Positions 1 through 6,333 are shown, counted from the first letter of the stretch. The stretch is DNA of 7,129 bases from JARRNO01 sp037384885 (GCA_037384885.1 JARRNO010000193.1:1-7129); one strand, 5' to 3'. Numbers and translations: made by a program. Notes: generated by a model from the sequence alone, not told the origin.

Positions 1-1098
1 TTGATCGAGCTGTCGTACCGGTGCAACATCTGCCGGAGATGCGCCCAGACCTGCCCCATCGGCGCCGACAACGGCCTGGTGGCCCACGAGCTGCGAAAGC
101 TCTTCAGCCAGGAGATGGGCATCCACACAAAAGAACTTCACGAAAACGGCTCCATGCTCCAAATGAAGGTGGGCTCCTCCACGGGCATGAACTCCCTGGT
201 GGTCAAGGACAACATCGAGTTCATCGACGAGGACGTGTCCGAAAAGACCGGGCTCACGGTAGAGACGCCCTGGGACGTGGAGGGCGCCGACGTCCTGTTG
301 CTGCACAACGCCGGTGAAATCCTCGCCTGGCCGGAAAACCCGGGCGCCTTCGCGGTCATCTTGAACGCCGCCGGCATCAAGTGGACGCTGTCGTCCGAGC
401 TGGCCGCGTACGATTCCATCAACTACGGTCTCTTTTACGACGACACGCAGCTGGCGCGCGTGGCGATCCTGCACGCCCAGGCCGCCAAGAAGCTCGGCGT
501 GAAAAAGATCGTCCTGGGAGAATGCGGACACGCCCACAAGTCTCTCACCGTCATCGCCGACCGGGTTTTGAGCGGCGATCTGAACATTCCCCGCGAAAGC
601 TCCATGACGTTGCTGCGCGATATCGTCATGAACGACCGGATCAAGCTCGATCCATCCCGCAACAATTTCCCCGTGACGCTGCACGACCCATGCAACCTCG
701 TCCGGCTCATGGGCGTGGTGGAGCCGCAGCGGGAAATCTTGCGCAAGATCTGCCCGCAGTTCCGCGAGATGGAACCGCACGGTGTAAACAATTACTGCTG
801 CGGCGGCGGCAGCGGGTTCGCCATCATGAGCGGCAACAACTTTCCCGACTGGCGCTTCCACGTCTCCGGCCGCAAGAAGCTGGAACAGGTGCTCAACGCC
901 TTCAGCGACTGCCTGGATCCGGAGACCAACAAGTACGTCTGCGCGCCCTGCAGCAACTGCAAGGGCCAGCTTCGCGACATTTTCGCCTACTACGACTTGT
1001 GGGAAAAGAACCGCATCCTTTACGGCGGTCTGGTGGAGCTTATCGTGAACGCCATGACGGACGTGAATCCGGGCTTCATCGAATGGGAGTGGCATTAG
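1..1098 (+). CDS. HdrD/DsrK-type CCG-domain iron-sulfur protein (HmcF/TmcB-like), 5' end outside window
   Basis: This is probably the cytoplasmic iron-sulfur subunit of a membrane redox complex moving electrons between periplasmic cytochromes or quinone and the cytoplasm, as in the Hmc, Tmc and Dsr complexes. A ferredoxin motif is visible at C8, C11, C14 and C18-P19. Such proteins normally carry two N-terminal clusters, so the first is probably upstream of the window and the TTG at base 1 is unlikely to be the true start. The first CCG-type domain (about residues 97-180) lacks the CCG signature and keeps only C175. The second is complete: C231 in DPC, C266-C267 in CCGGG, then C314, C317 and C320 in CAPCSNC. 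These residues bind an unusual [4Fe-4S] centre in heterodisulfide reductase relatives. A CheY-like regulator follows, recalling hmcF-rrf1 and the regulators near tmc in Desulfovibrio. The family is secure; the choice between HmcF and TmcB is not. Confidence 0.82.
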   Translation: MIELSYRCNICRRCAQTCPIGADNGLVAHELRKLFSQEMGIHTKELHENGSMLQMKVGSSTGMNSLVVKDNIEFIDEDVSEKTGLTVETPWDVEGADVLLLHNAGEILAWPENPGAFAVILNAAGIKWTLSSELAAYDSINYGLFYDDTQLARVAILHAQAAKKLGVKKIVLGECGHAHKSLTVIADRVLSGDLNIPRESSMTLLRDIVMNDRIKLDPSRNNFPVTLHDPCNLVRLMGVVEPQREILRKICPQFREMEPHGVNNYCCGGGSGFAIMSGNNFPDWRFHVSGRKKLEQVLNAFSDCLDPETNKYVCAPCSNCKGQLRDIFAYYDLWEKNRILYGGLVELIVNAMTDVNPGFIEWEWH

Positions 1099-1124
1099 GC
1101 TGCGCAGGAAGCCCACTGCGCGTT

Positions 1125-1164
1125 AGGTGATTAAGTGATTAGGTGACTGAGTGATTGCGTGACG
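1125..1164. repeat. Tandem array of five 8-bp units (RRGTGAYT type)
   Basis: Five consecutive 8-base units read AGGTGATT, AAGTGATT, AGGTGACT, GAGTGATT and GCGTGACG, sharing the core GTGA with fixed 8-base spacing. The array starts 26 bases after the stop codon of the iron-sulfur protein gene. Just before it, 1102-1107 and 1116-1121 can form a 6-bp GCGCAG/CTGCGC stem, but no T-tract follows, so it is not called a terminator. The function of the array is unknown. Confidence 0.75.
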
Positions 1165-1190
1165 CAGAGGGCCCTTGAGGGATATGAGTT

Positions 1191-1222
1191 AGGAAGCAAG
1201 GACGCAAGGAAGTGAAGAAGCG
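1191..1222. repeat. Second tandem array of four 8-bp units (AGGAAGCA type)
   Basis: Four adjacent units read AGGAAGCA, AGGACGCA, AGGAAGTG and AAGAAGCG. The 8-base period matches that of the array at 1125-1164, but the sequence is different and purine-rich. The two arrays are 26 bases apart and together occupy much of the 207-base gap before the response regulator gene. No clear sigma-70 promoter was seen in this gap. Confidence 0.65.
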
Positions 1223-1305
1223 AGGGCCGGCCGCCCGGAAAAAGGAAGCCACACGCGGCATGGGCTTCAGGCGTCCGAAATGAAGCGCTGCGAGGGGGAA
1301 ATCTT

Positions 1306-1686
1306 ATGGGAATGAAAATTCTGGTCGTGGATGACGAGCCGGACGTGGTGACCTACCTGGCCACAGTCCTGAAGGACAACGGATACGAAGCGCTGGAAGC
1401 GTCCAACGGCGAAAAAGCCCTGAAAGAGGTCGAGCTGAACCGGCCCGACCTGATCACGCTCGACATCACCATGCCGGAAATGTCCGGCGTGAAGGCCTAC
1501 CGTAAGCTCAAGGAAGACGACCGGTTCCGCAGGATCCCCGTCGTGGTGGTTACCGGAGTGGCCCGGGAGTTCAAGCAGTTCATCTCCTCGCGCTCGCAGG
1601 TTCCGCCGCCCGACGGCTACCTGGAAAAGCCGGTGACCCCCGAAGCGCTCCTCGCCGAGGTCAGGCGCCTGCTGCCGGAAGGCTGA
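1306..1686 (+). CDS. Single-domain CheY-like response regulator
   Basis: This is a receiver-only response regulator, expected to be phosphorylated on aspartate by a histidine kinase that is not in the window. All hallmark residues are present: acidic pair D9-D10, phosphoacceptor D53 in LDITMP, switch residue T83 in VVTG, and K108 in LEKP. At 126 aa it is a complete receiver with no output domain, so it probably acts by protein contact or as a phosphorelay intermediate. The ATG at 1306 is chosen because AGGGGG lies 7 bases upstream; a second ATG at 1312 is less well spaced. The neighbouring redox-complex gene resembles the hmc operon, where the CheY-like Rrf1 follows hmcF, and the regulators near tmc in Desulfovibrio. 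A role in regulating that complex is inferred from context only. A strong terminator follows. Confidence 0.93.
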   Translation: MGMKILVVDDEPDVVTYLATVLKDNGYEALEASNGEKALKEVELNRPDLITLDITMPEMSGVKAYRKLKEDDRFRRIPVVVVTGVAREFKQFISSRSQVPPPDGYLEKPVTPEALLAEVRRLLPEG

Positions 1687-1728
1687 CGGCAATGACCGCG
1701 TTGCGGCCACGGCGGCAGCGTGCCCAGT

Positions 1729-1771
1729 ATAGCCGCGCAGCGGCCGGGGAGTCGGCTGCTTCGCAGCCAGG
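1729..1771 (+). repeat. 43-bp double-hairpin dispersed repeat, copy 1
   Basis: This segment matches 7061-7103 at 40 of 43 bases in the same orientation. It can fold into two short hairpins: GCCGC-GCA-GCGGC (1732-1744) and GGCTGC-TTC-GCAGCC (1754-1768). Two of the three differences from copy 2 fall in the first loop (GCA against GTT), leaving the stem intact. A shorter related stretch lies at 1689-1708. It sits between the response regulator gene and its terminator. It resembles REP-like intergenic repeats, but no known family was recognised. Confidence 0.8.
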
Positions 1772-1801
1772 GAGAGGGAAAAGGTTAGAGGTGGATGGCA
1801 G

Positions 1802-1831
1802 GGTGGGCATTCATGCCCACCTTTTTATTTT
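1802..1831 (+). terminator. Rho-independent terminator after the response regulator
   Basis: A perfect 9-bp stem, GGTGGGCAT (1802-1810) and ATGCCCACC (1813-1821), is followed directly by TTTTTATTTT (1822-1831). The two closing A-T pairs may open to enlarge the 2-base loop. The T-tract is on the plus strand only, so it ends transcription from the response regulator side. It gives no equivalent T-tract for minus-strand transcription. Confidence 0.93.
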
Positions 1832-1844
1832 GCCGTTGCGGTAA

Positions 1845-1864
1845 CGGCCGCAAGAATGCGGCCG
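1845..1864. repeat. Perfect 8-bp inverted repeat beside the insertion sequence
   Basis: CGGCCGCA (1845-1852) and TGCGGCCG (1857-1864) are separated by AGAA. A competing stem, GCCGTT (1832-1837) with AACGGC (1843-1848), overlaps its left arm, so the two folds exclude each other. No T-tract follows on either strand, so it is not a second intrinsic terminator. It lies between the terminator and the left end of the insertion sequence. Confidence 0.6.
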
Positions 1865-1902
1865 CTGCACAGCACGAAGCGGCGTCGCGCGAAGGATCGT
1901 AA

Positions 1903-1911
1903 TGTCCCCCC
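1903..1911 (+). repeat. Left terminal inverted repeat of the IS
   Basis: TGTCCCCCC begins the element. Its first 8 bases match the minus-strand reading of the other end at 3042-3035. Beyond these the two ends show only gapped similarity, ending in a shared GAC about 20 bases in. Confidence 0.65.
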
Positions 1912-1926
1912 GAAAGCAAGACGGAA

Positions 1927-2750
1927 TTAGGCGACTTTTAGGGAGGCCCCAACGGCCTCCATCTCAATGGGCGTTCGATAGTCGAGCGCCGAGTGTATCC
2001 TTTCCGTATTGTAGTACTGGATGTACCGGTCGATGGCCAGGTGGGCCTCCGACCAGGAGTCGTATTGGTTCTGCCCCGGACGCCCATGCTGGAAAGAAAC
2101 TCCACAAACGCCTTGGAGCAGGGCTGGGCACCGTTGTCGGAGCGCAGGACGAGACACGAACGCTCGGCCGGTCCGAGATGCTGGGTCTCGACCGCCATTC
2201 GCACGGCGGCGATCCATTCCTTGGCCCGGCACCGGCGGTCCAGGGCCCACCCCACGATCTTTCGGCTGTAGCAGTCCACCACCACTTCCAGGTAGAGGGG
2301 CGTCAAGTCCGCCAGCTGAAACGACGTCATATCCACCTGCCACGCCTGGTTGGGGCCGTCCGGTTTCATGCGCTCGACGCGCTTGGGACGTACGGGCTTG
2401 TAGCGCAGGCGTTCCTGCTGCAAGCCCAGGTCCTTCATGATTCTCGCCACCGTCTTGCGGGCTACGCTCAGGCCGCAGCGCCGTTTCAGCAGCGCGCGGA
2501 TGCGGCGGTGCCCATAGGTCTTGTGCCGGTCTTCCAAGCAAAGCGCTTTTATCTGCTCACGCACCGACGGATTCAGGCTTACAGGCCTGGGCCGTTGGGA
2601 CGGCCGTGAGGCCCGCCCCGATCCGCACCAGCGTCCCACTGTGGAGACCGGCGCCTCCAGAGCCCCTGCGATTCTTCGTAGACTCATGTCCGTTTCGCTT
2701 CGCATCTGACGCGCCACCGGGGCTATCTTTTCGTGCATCCGGCCGACCAA
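1927..2750 (-). pseudogene. IS3-family transposase orfB, internally deleted and frameshifted
   Basis: This is the catalytic (rve, DDE) subunit of an IS3-type transposase. Counting from the TTG at 2750, there is a helix-turn-helix-like segment (about residues 20-42), an HTH_21-like region (about 65-115 with KTYGHRRIRALL), the first catalytic Asp at D140 in WQVDMT and the second at D205 in RSDNG. The frame breaks near residue 224, about base 2079. Protein similarity resumes in another frame with QYDSWSEAHLAIDRYIQYYN and HSALDYRTP, ending at 1927. The segment that should hold the catalytic Glu, normally about 35 residues after the second Asp, is absent. A deletion of roughly 100 bases near the CTGCCCC run at 2071-2077 best explains this. 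OrfB lies in the +1 frame relative to orfA, unlike the usual -1 slippage of the family. The product cannot be an active transposase. Confidence 0.88.
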
Positions 2751-2925
2751 CCGGCCTCACAATCCCTTGCCGGAGCACTTCCAACGCCCGGTCCTTCAGC
2801 TTGTAGGCGTAGGTCGAACTGATGCCCCATTTCCGGCAGATCTCCGAATGGGACAGCTTGCCGGACACCAGATCCAGCGCGATCTCGTACTTCTGCTCGT
2901 CCGTGAACTTCGCGTCCCTCGCCAT
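2557..2925 (-). CDS. IS3-family transposase orfA (helix-turn-helix subunit)
   Basis: OrfA supplies the DNA-binding part of IS3-type transposases, recognising the element ends. Residues 1-60 are typical: MARDAKFTDEQKYEIALDL followed by a helix-turn-helix at about 26-47 (HSEICRKWGISSTYAYKLK) and an amphipathic stretch that in the family leads into the leucine zipper. The ATG at 2925 is supported by GGGAGG five bases upstream. After about residue 66 the reading frame stays open for 56 more codons but only shadows orfB, which uses the next frame. The meaningful part is therefore short, and the long overlap is probably not biological. Confidence 0.8.
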   Translation of the reverse strand: MARDAKFTDEQKYEIALDLVSGKLSHSEICRKWGISSTYAYKLKDRALEVLRQGIVRPVGRPDARKDSPGGASDAKRNGHESTKNRRGSGGAGLHSGTLVRIGAGLTAVPTAQACKPESVGA

Positions 2926-3034
2926 GAATACCTCCCGGCAGGATGGCTCCGCGGACTGCCTCCAGTCGGCTTTCAGCCTCCTTCCGCCAGCCCGCGATCT
3001 TTCACCCTACTCTATCAGGTGTCTCACCTCCCGA

Positions 3035-3042
3035 GGGGGACA
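3035..3042 (-). repeat. Right terminal inverted repeat of the IS
   Basis: GGGGGACA on the plus strand is the inverse of the left end TGTCCCCC. It marks where the host sequence, probably the tail of the NifX-family gene, is cut by the element. Confidence 0.65.
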
Positions 3043-3106
3043 GTATGCTACCCTCTTCCCTCTACCTGGACGCGACGCGGCCATTGGTGCGAAGCGCCCC
3101 GCCGGC

Positions 3107-3322
3107 TTAATGCCCGTGATCGCCGCAAAGGTGCAGGCGCTCGCCCCCTTGGCTGCGCAGCCACATGGGAAAGGCGCCTCTTTCGTGGGGAGGCGCGGCG
3201 GTCAGCTCCTTGCCTGTGATCGTCTTTCCGTCATCCCCCACGACGTAAAAGGCGAAGCTTTGAGCACCGCCGAAATGGCTGGAAAATTCGTTGTCCGCGA
3301 TTGGAACGGCTATCTTTGACAT
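3107..3322 (-). pseudogene. NifX-type (dinitrogenase Fe-Mo cofactor family) protein, frameshifted and truncated by the IS
   Basis: The N-terminal 60 residues fit the NifX/NifB C-terminal domain family, small proteins that bind or carry metal-sulfur clusters. Visible are the first strand SKIAVPIADN, the SSHFGGAQ loop (H16), FAFYVV, and HERGAFPMWL at 46-55. Family members run to about 100-120 aa, but this frame stops after 71. Dropping one G from the five-G run (3144-3148, C on the plus strand) gives SQGASACTFAAITGIKPAGRF, much closer to the family pattern of a strand followed by a G-x-G turn. That frame then runs into the IS end at 3042. The start is firm: AGGAGG lies six bases before the ATG. 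It is the last gene of the minus-strand operon, 81 bases after the methyltransferase gene. A sequencing indel in the G-run remains possible. Confidence 0.75.
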
Positions 3323-3403
3323 GTACGACCTCCTGTCGTCCTGATGTTGTACCTTTCACCATCCGGCGGGCGGCCTTTTATTCCGCGCCCCGCCGTGTCT
3401 CGC

Positions 3404-4018
3404 TCATTGGGGCTTCCGGTACAACGCCACGTTGTGGAGGTGGCCGTCTTTTACGGCGGTCCTCTCCATTCCCGAATTTCTAAGAAACTGATCCGCCCAT
3501 GCCATGGTGGCTTGGCCTCTCGGATGCTCGCGTCCCTCGGCTGCGTGCACGCTCGCGACCAGATCAAAGCCTTTAGCGCTGAAGTCGGAAGCGACAAGCT
3601 CTCCGCCCGGCGACAATACCCGTACCATCTCACCCAGCACGCGGTCGGGGTTGTCCAGATGATGCAGCACGTCCATCATGGCGCACGTGGAAAAGCGGCC
3701 CTCCGGAAAAGGCAGCGACACCGCATCACACAAGATGAAGCGGATTCGCTCCGAAAGGCCTTCACGATCTGCCAGGCGGGCCGCGAATTCCTGGTCCTCC
3801 GCGTTGACATCGATACTGATCACGTTCGCTTCGCGCCGGGCCAGCGCCATGGCCAACAATCCTTTTCCTGTTCCCACGTCGAGAACTGGACCGGAGAAGG
3901 GAGAGCAGGCTCCTGCAACAAAGCCGGCCGCTTCAAAGCGGTCATGCCCAAGTTCCTGGTATTGCTTCGTTCGCGCCTCAAAGTGGGCCAGGCGATCTTT
4001 AAAGTCCTCTGATTCCAC
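3404..4018 (-). CDS. Class I SAM-dependent methyltransferase (Methyltransf_11 type)
   Basis: This is a 204-aa Rossmann-fold methyltransferase. Motif I is VLDVGTGKG (45-53), the acidic residue ending the second strand is D70 in ISIDVN, the C-DAVSLPFP stretch (97-105) matches motif II/III, and DVLHHLDNP (116-124) with LSPGGEL (135-141) completes the core. No substrate domain is recognisable, so the methyl acceptor is unknown; candidates include small molecules, metalloids or proteins. The GTG at 4018 is chosen because it opens the only frame with the family N-terminus and has GAGGTG a few bases upstream. An ATG two bases earlier belongs to a different frame and is spurious. The gene lies 66 bases after the zinc-ribbon gene and 81 before the NifX-type gene, within the operon. 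The context hints at metal or metalloid handling but does not prove it. Confidence 0.92.
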   Translation of the reverse strand: MESEDFKDRLAHFEARTKQYQELGHDRFEAAGFVAGACSPFSGPVLDVGTGKGLLAMALARREANVISIDVNAEDQEFAARLADREGLSERIRFILCDAVSLPFPEGRFSTCAMMDVLHHLDNPDRVLGEMVRVLSPGGELVASDFSAKGFDLVASVHAAEGREHPRGQATMAWADQFLRNSGMERTAVKDGHLHNVALYRKPQ

Positions 4019-4084
4019 ATTTCACCTCAATTTCGCGATGGGATCAGGCTTTGATGGCTCCGGCTCCCGAAAGAGCCACACAGT

Positions 4085-4294
4085 CTACGATCCCTGTTGC
4101 TTTTCCTTTCTGATGTTTTGCTTGATCATCGCCTTTTCATGGTGCTCGGAACCCTCCCTCACCAATGGGACGGAACAGTCGGGGCATCGCATTTCCCGGC
4201 ATGGCAGGCCCGGCTGGTGGGGTTCGCGCCTTCCGCACTTCAGACAGACACAGTAGCCGCCTGCCCCCATCATCCTTTGCCGGTTTCTTTCCAT
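4085..4294 (-). CDS. Small six-cysteine zinc-ribbon-like protein
   Basis: This is a 69-aa protein with cysteines at 15, 17, 20, 32, 37 and 40, arranged as CVCLKC, then PHQPGLPC, then RCPDC. That layout suggests a zinc ribbon or a small metal site. The segment GGYCVCLKCGRREPHQPG recalls short proteins found beside NifX-family and DUF5320 genes, but the match is from memory. The C-terminal third is charged and probably helical. The ATG at 4294 is preferred because GAGGAGA lies just upstream; a longer frame from 4345 would overlap the permease gene and add a low-value Gly-rich stretch. It follows the permease gene by 40 bases and precedes the methyltransferase gene by 66. A metallochaperone role for the exporter is possible but unsupported by direct evidence. 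Confidence 0.75.
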   Translation of the reverse strand: MERNRQRMMGAGGYCVCLKCGRREPHQPGLPCREMRCPDCSVPLVREGSEHHEKAMIKQNIRKEKQQGS

Positions 4295-4334
4295 CGTCTT
4301 CTCCTCAAAAGAGGATTCTCCACCGCCGCAGCCG

Positions 4335-5360
4335 TCACCATCCAAACGCCATGATCAGGAACCCCAGCGCCAGCCCCACGGCCAGGTTGACGGCCTTTAC
4401 CTTCACGAATTCAAGGCGGGACTCAGCGAGCAGCGGCAGCATGCCGTGGCCGTCCTGGACGATGGACGAGGTCACGAGTACGGAAAACGGCACCAGTCCC
4501 TGGGCGAAAAGCGTGACAAAGATGAGATGAGGCCCCGATTCCGGGATGATCCCGATCAGCGCCGCCAGCAGCAGGGTCATGACCGGGTGCGCCTGCGCCA
4601 GTTCCTTTACCGGAAGGTGGAAGGTCTGAAGCCAGCCCATGAGAAGAAGCACCCCGAGCACCCAGAGAAAAATACGGGGGACGTGCTCCTTCGCTACGTG
4701 GGCGTAAAGGTGCTCTTCCAGGAAGTGATCCGGAACGCTGGCGACGATCCAGACGGCAGCCGCGCAGACCGCCGCCAGGCTCCAGCGGATCCAGTTCCAT
4801 TCTTGGGGCCCAAGCGCCCCCAGCAAGACCGCCGCCAGAAAGAGTCCCAGGCTGACAAGGAGCGCTGAGCGCTGCAGGGACCAGCGCGACCAGTCGCGGC
4901 GGCGGATGAGAGGCTGCCCCTTGCGGTCTTCAGCCGGGTGCAGCGCGAGGCCGTGCCCGCACGAGTCTCCCCGGTAACAGGGACTTTTAAAGAGCTTGTC
5001 GAGACTCCACCCCACCGTCAACCCGTAAACGAATAGGATGCCGAAGAGGATAAGGGCCGCACCGGGAAACATGGCAAGCATGACGAAGGCTTCGTCTCCG
5101 CTGGTGGCGATCATGCCTCCGGCAAGCGCGCCGAAGGGAATGACCCGGTGGACATAGAGCGTCACGTTGGTAAAGGCGCCCAGGCACCCGGGCGTTGAGC
5201 CGAGAAGAGTCACCCCGCCGTGGCTCAGCAGGCCCCTTCCCTTCACCTTCTCCCGCAAAAGTCCTGCGCTCAGAACGTTCAGATATTCCACCAGGAGCAT
5301 CATGGCGAAGACGAAACCGGTGATCATCAAGGTGTCATCGAAGATTTCCCGAAGGTTCAT
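4335..5360 (-). CDS. Putative heavy-metal/manganese exporter permease (ArsP_2-like, multi-spanning)
   Basis: This 341-aa inner-membrane protein has about nine to ten hydrophobic segments in two halves, including roughly 12-33, 92-117, 165-184, 193-209, 229-247 and 260-280, with a soluble loop at about 122-160. The pattern fits the putative 10-TM heavy-metal exporter family, often annotated as a putative manganese transporter. Charged motifs inside the hydrophobic core suggest an ion path: ATSGDEAF (85-92), DHFLEEHLYAH (211-221), IPESGPHLIF (272-281) and QDGHGMLPLLAESR (302-315). The loop carries C128, C134, H136 and H141, a possible metal-sensing patch. The ATG at 5360 is chosen because it overlaps the radical SAM stop codon as ATGA, implying translational coupling; the open frame extends 46 codons further upstream, but that part is a shadow of the neighbour. 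The transported ion cannot be read from sequence. Confidence 0.85.
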   Translation of the reverse strand: MNLREIFDDTLMITGFVFAMMLLVEYLNVLSAGLLREKVKGRGLLSHGGVTLLGSTPGCLGAFTNVTLYVHRVIPFGALAGGMIATSGDEAFVMLAMFPGAALILFGILFVYGLTVGWSLDKLFKSPCYRGDSCGHGLALHPAEDRKGQPLIRRRDWSRWSLQRSALLVSLGLFLAAVLLGALGPQEWNWIRWSLAAVCAAAVWIVASVPDHFLEEHLYAHVAKEHVPRIFLWVLGVLLLMGWLQTFHLPVKELAQAHPVMTLLLAALIGIIPESGPHLIFVTLFAQGLVPFSVLVTSSIVQDGHGMLPLLAESRLEFVKVKAVNLAVGLALGFLIMAFGW

Positions 5361-6292
5361 TCCGGCATCCCTTTGTAGTAGAGCTGTCCCCTTCGCCTCG
5401 CGGAGCGAACCAGGCCACGCTTTCTGAGCAGCTCCAGCGCCTTGACCACCAGGTTGGCGGGGGCGCCGAGACCTGCGGCGATGTCCTCCACGGTGCATGG
5501 CCTTCTTTGGATGAGGGCGTGGACTTCCTGCGTATCAAGAAACAGCGGAGGATTGGGAACCCGCCTCGCCCCCAGCGGCGCAATGATTTCAGCTGCCGGG
5601 CTGAAAGCCTTGGCCATTTCTCTCAGGACGTCATGAGACACAGGCTCCAGCCGGGTGCCCGGAACGGGCCGCACCGGCGTGTTGAGCTGAATCCGGTCCG
5701 GGGCGATCCTGCCCACGGCGCCTGCGATCTTTTCCAGCCGGCCGCCCTCCGTCGTCAAGCCGTTCACCGCCATAATTTCCAGCCAGATGGGGTCCTGGTA
5801 CTCTCTTCGGAATTCCACCAATCCCTCGATCACACTCTCGATGTCGAGGTCTTCCATGGGACGGTTCACCCGCTGGAACAGATCCGCATCGGCAGCGTCG
5901 AGGCTCGGCAGAACCAGGTCGGCCAGAGCGGCTTCGCGTCTCACCTCCCGATCGCCCAGAAGCGCCCCGTTGGTCAGAAGGGCGACAGGAACGGCGGTGG
6001 TCGCCTTGATGTCCCGGATCAGAGCCCCGAGCTCGCTGTACAGCGTCGGCTCACCCGAACCGGACAGGGTGATGTAATCTGGACGGGATGTGTCGAGGCG
6101 AGTCCGGATTTCACGAAGGATTTCTTCGCGGGAATAAAACGCCTGTCTCTGGCGGGTCCGCACCCGGGTGGGACCGAGCTGGCAGTAAATGCAGTTGTAG
6201 GGACAGTATTTAAAGGGAACGAGATCCACGCCCAGGCTCAGCCCCAGGCGCCGGCTCGCCACCGGCCCGTAGACATGTGCGTTGCGGGTCAT
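5357..6292 (-). CDS. Radical SAM protein (COG0731, wyosine-synthase-like) with C-terminal winged helix
   Basis: This 311-aa enzyme is expected to cleave S-adenosylmethionine reductively with a [4Fe-4S] cluster. The cluster motif is C30, C34 and C37 in YCPYNCIYCQLG. The preceding YGPVASRRLGLSLGVD is characteristic of the COG0731 group related to Taw1. GSGEPTLY (78-85) is the SAM-contacting GGE-like motif, and LTNGAL and NTPVRP mark later barrel strands. Residues about 264-307 (CTVEDIAAGLGAP to GQLYYK) form a winged-helix segment, so the protein may bind nucleic acid. The ATG at 6292 has GGGAGGGGAG just upstream; a GTG at 6337 overlapping the previous stop lacks such a site. Bacterial members of this group have no agreed substrate, so wyosine chemistry should not be assumed. 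The gene is coupled to the permease gene by a 4-base overlap. Confidence 0.92.
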   Translation of the reverse strand: MTRNAHVYGPVASRRLGLSLGVDLVPFKYCPYNCIYCQLGPTRVRTRQRQAFYSREEILREIRTRLDTSRPDYITLSGSGEPTLYSELGALIRDIKATTAVPVALLTNGALLGDREVRREAALADLVLPSLDAADADLFQRVNRPMEDLDIESVIEGLVEFRREYQDPIWLEIMAVNGLTTEGGRLEKIAGAVGRIAPDRIQLNTPVRPVPGTRLEPVSHDVLREMAKAFSPAAEIIAPLGARRVPNPPLFLDTQEVHALIQRRPCTVEDIAAGLGAPANLVVKALELLRKRGLVRSARRRGQLYYKGMPE

Positions 6293-6333
6293 GGTTACTC
6301 CCCTCCCGTCAGATGCGCCGGCCCACCGGACCG

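Larger units (their letters stand above)
1903..3042 (-). mobile_element. Decayed IS3-family insertion sequence
   Basis: The element carries overlapping orfA and orfB transposase frames on the minus strand. The ends are placed where TGTCCCCC at 1903-1910 meets its inverse GGGGGACA at 3035-3042; the 8 terminal bases match exactly, with weaker similarity further in, and the TG...CA ends fit the IS3 family. GTA occurs at 1899-1901 and at 3043-3045, but one base offset from the left end, so no clean target duplication is claimed. The length of 1140 bp is short for IS3 elements, consistent with the loss inside orfB. It lies at the downstream end of the minus-strand operon, inside or just after the NifX-family gene. 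The transposase is dead, so movement would need a related active element elsewhere. Confidence 0.85.

Noticed and set aside
1102..1121. 6-bp stem just after the iron-sulfur protein gene as a terminator
   Set aside because: It is followed by GTTAGGTGATT, not a T-tract, so termination is not supported.
1902..2609. Long plus-strand open frame of 235 codons across the IS
   Set aside because: It is antisense to the transposase genes, which have clear family motifs. Its translation shows no recognisable domain.
1899..3046. GTA/GTAA as the target site duplication of the IS
   Set aside because: The left copy is offset by one base from the inferred end and the fourth base differs (GTAA against GTAT), so chance similarity cannot be excluded.
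3150..3163. 14-bp perfect palindrome TGGCTGCGCAGCCA
   Set aside because: It lies inside the NifX-type coding frame (codons for WLRS) and resembles the second hairpin of the 43-bp repeat only in its stem. It is most simply explained by GC-rich codons.
4040..4080. Possible hairpin GGCTC...GAGCC on the minus strand between the zinc-ribbon and methyltransferase genes
   Set aside because: The stem is only 5 bp and no T-tract follows, so it is not supported as a terminator or attenuator.
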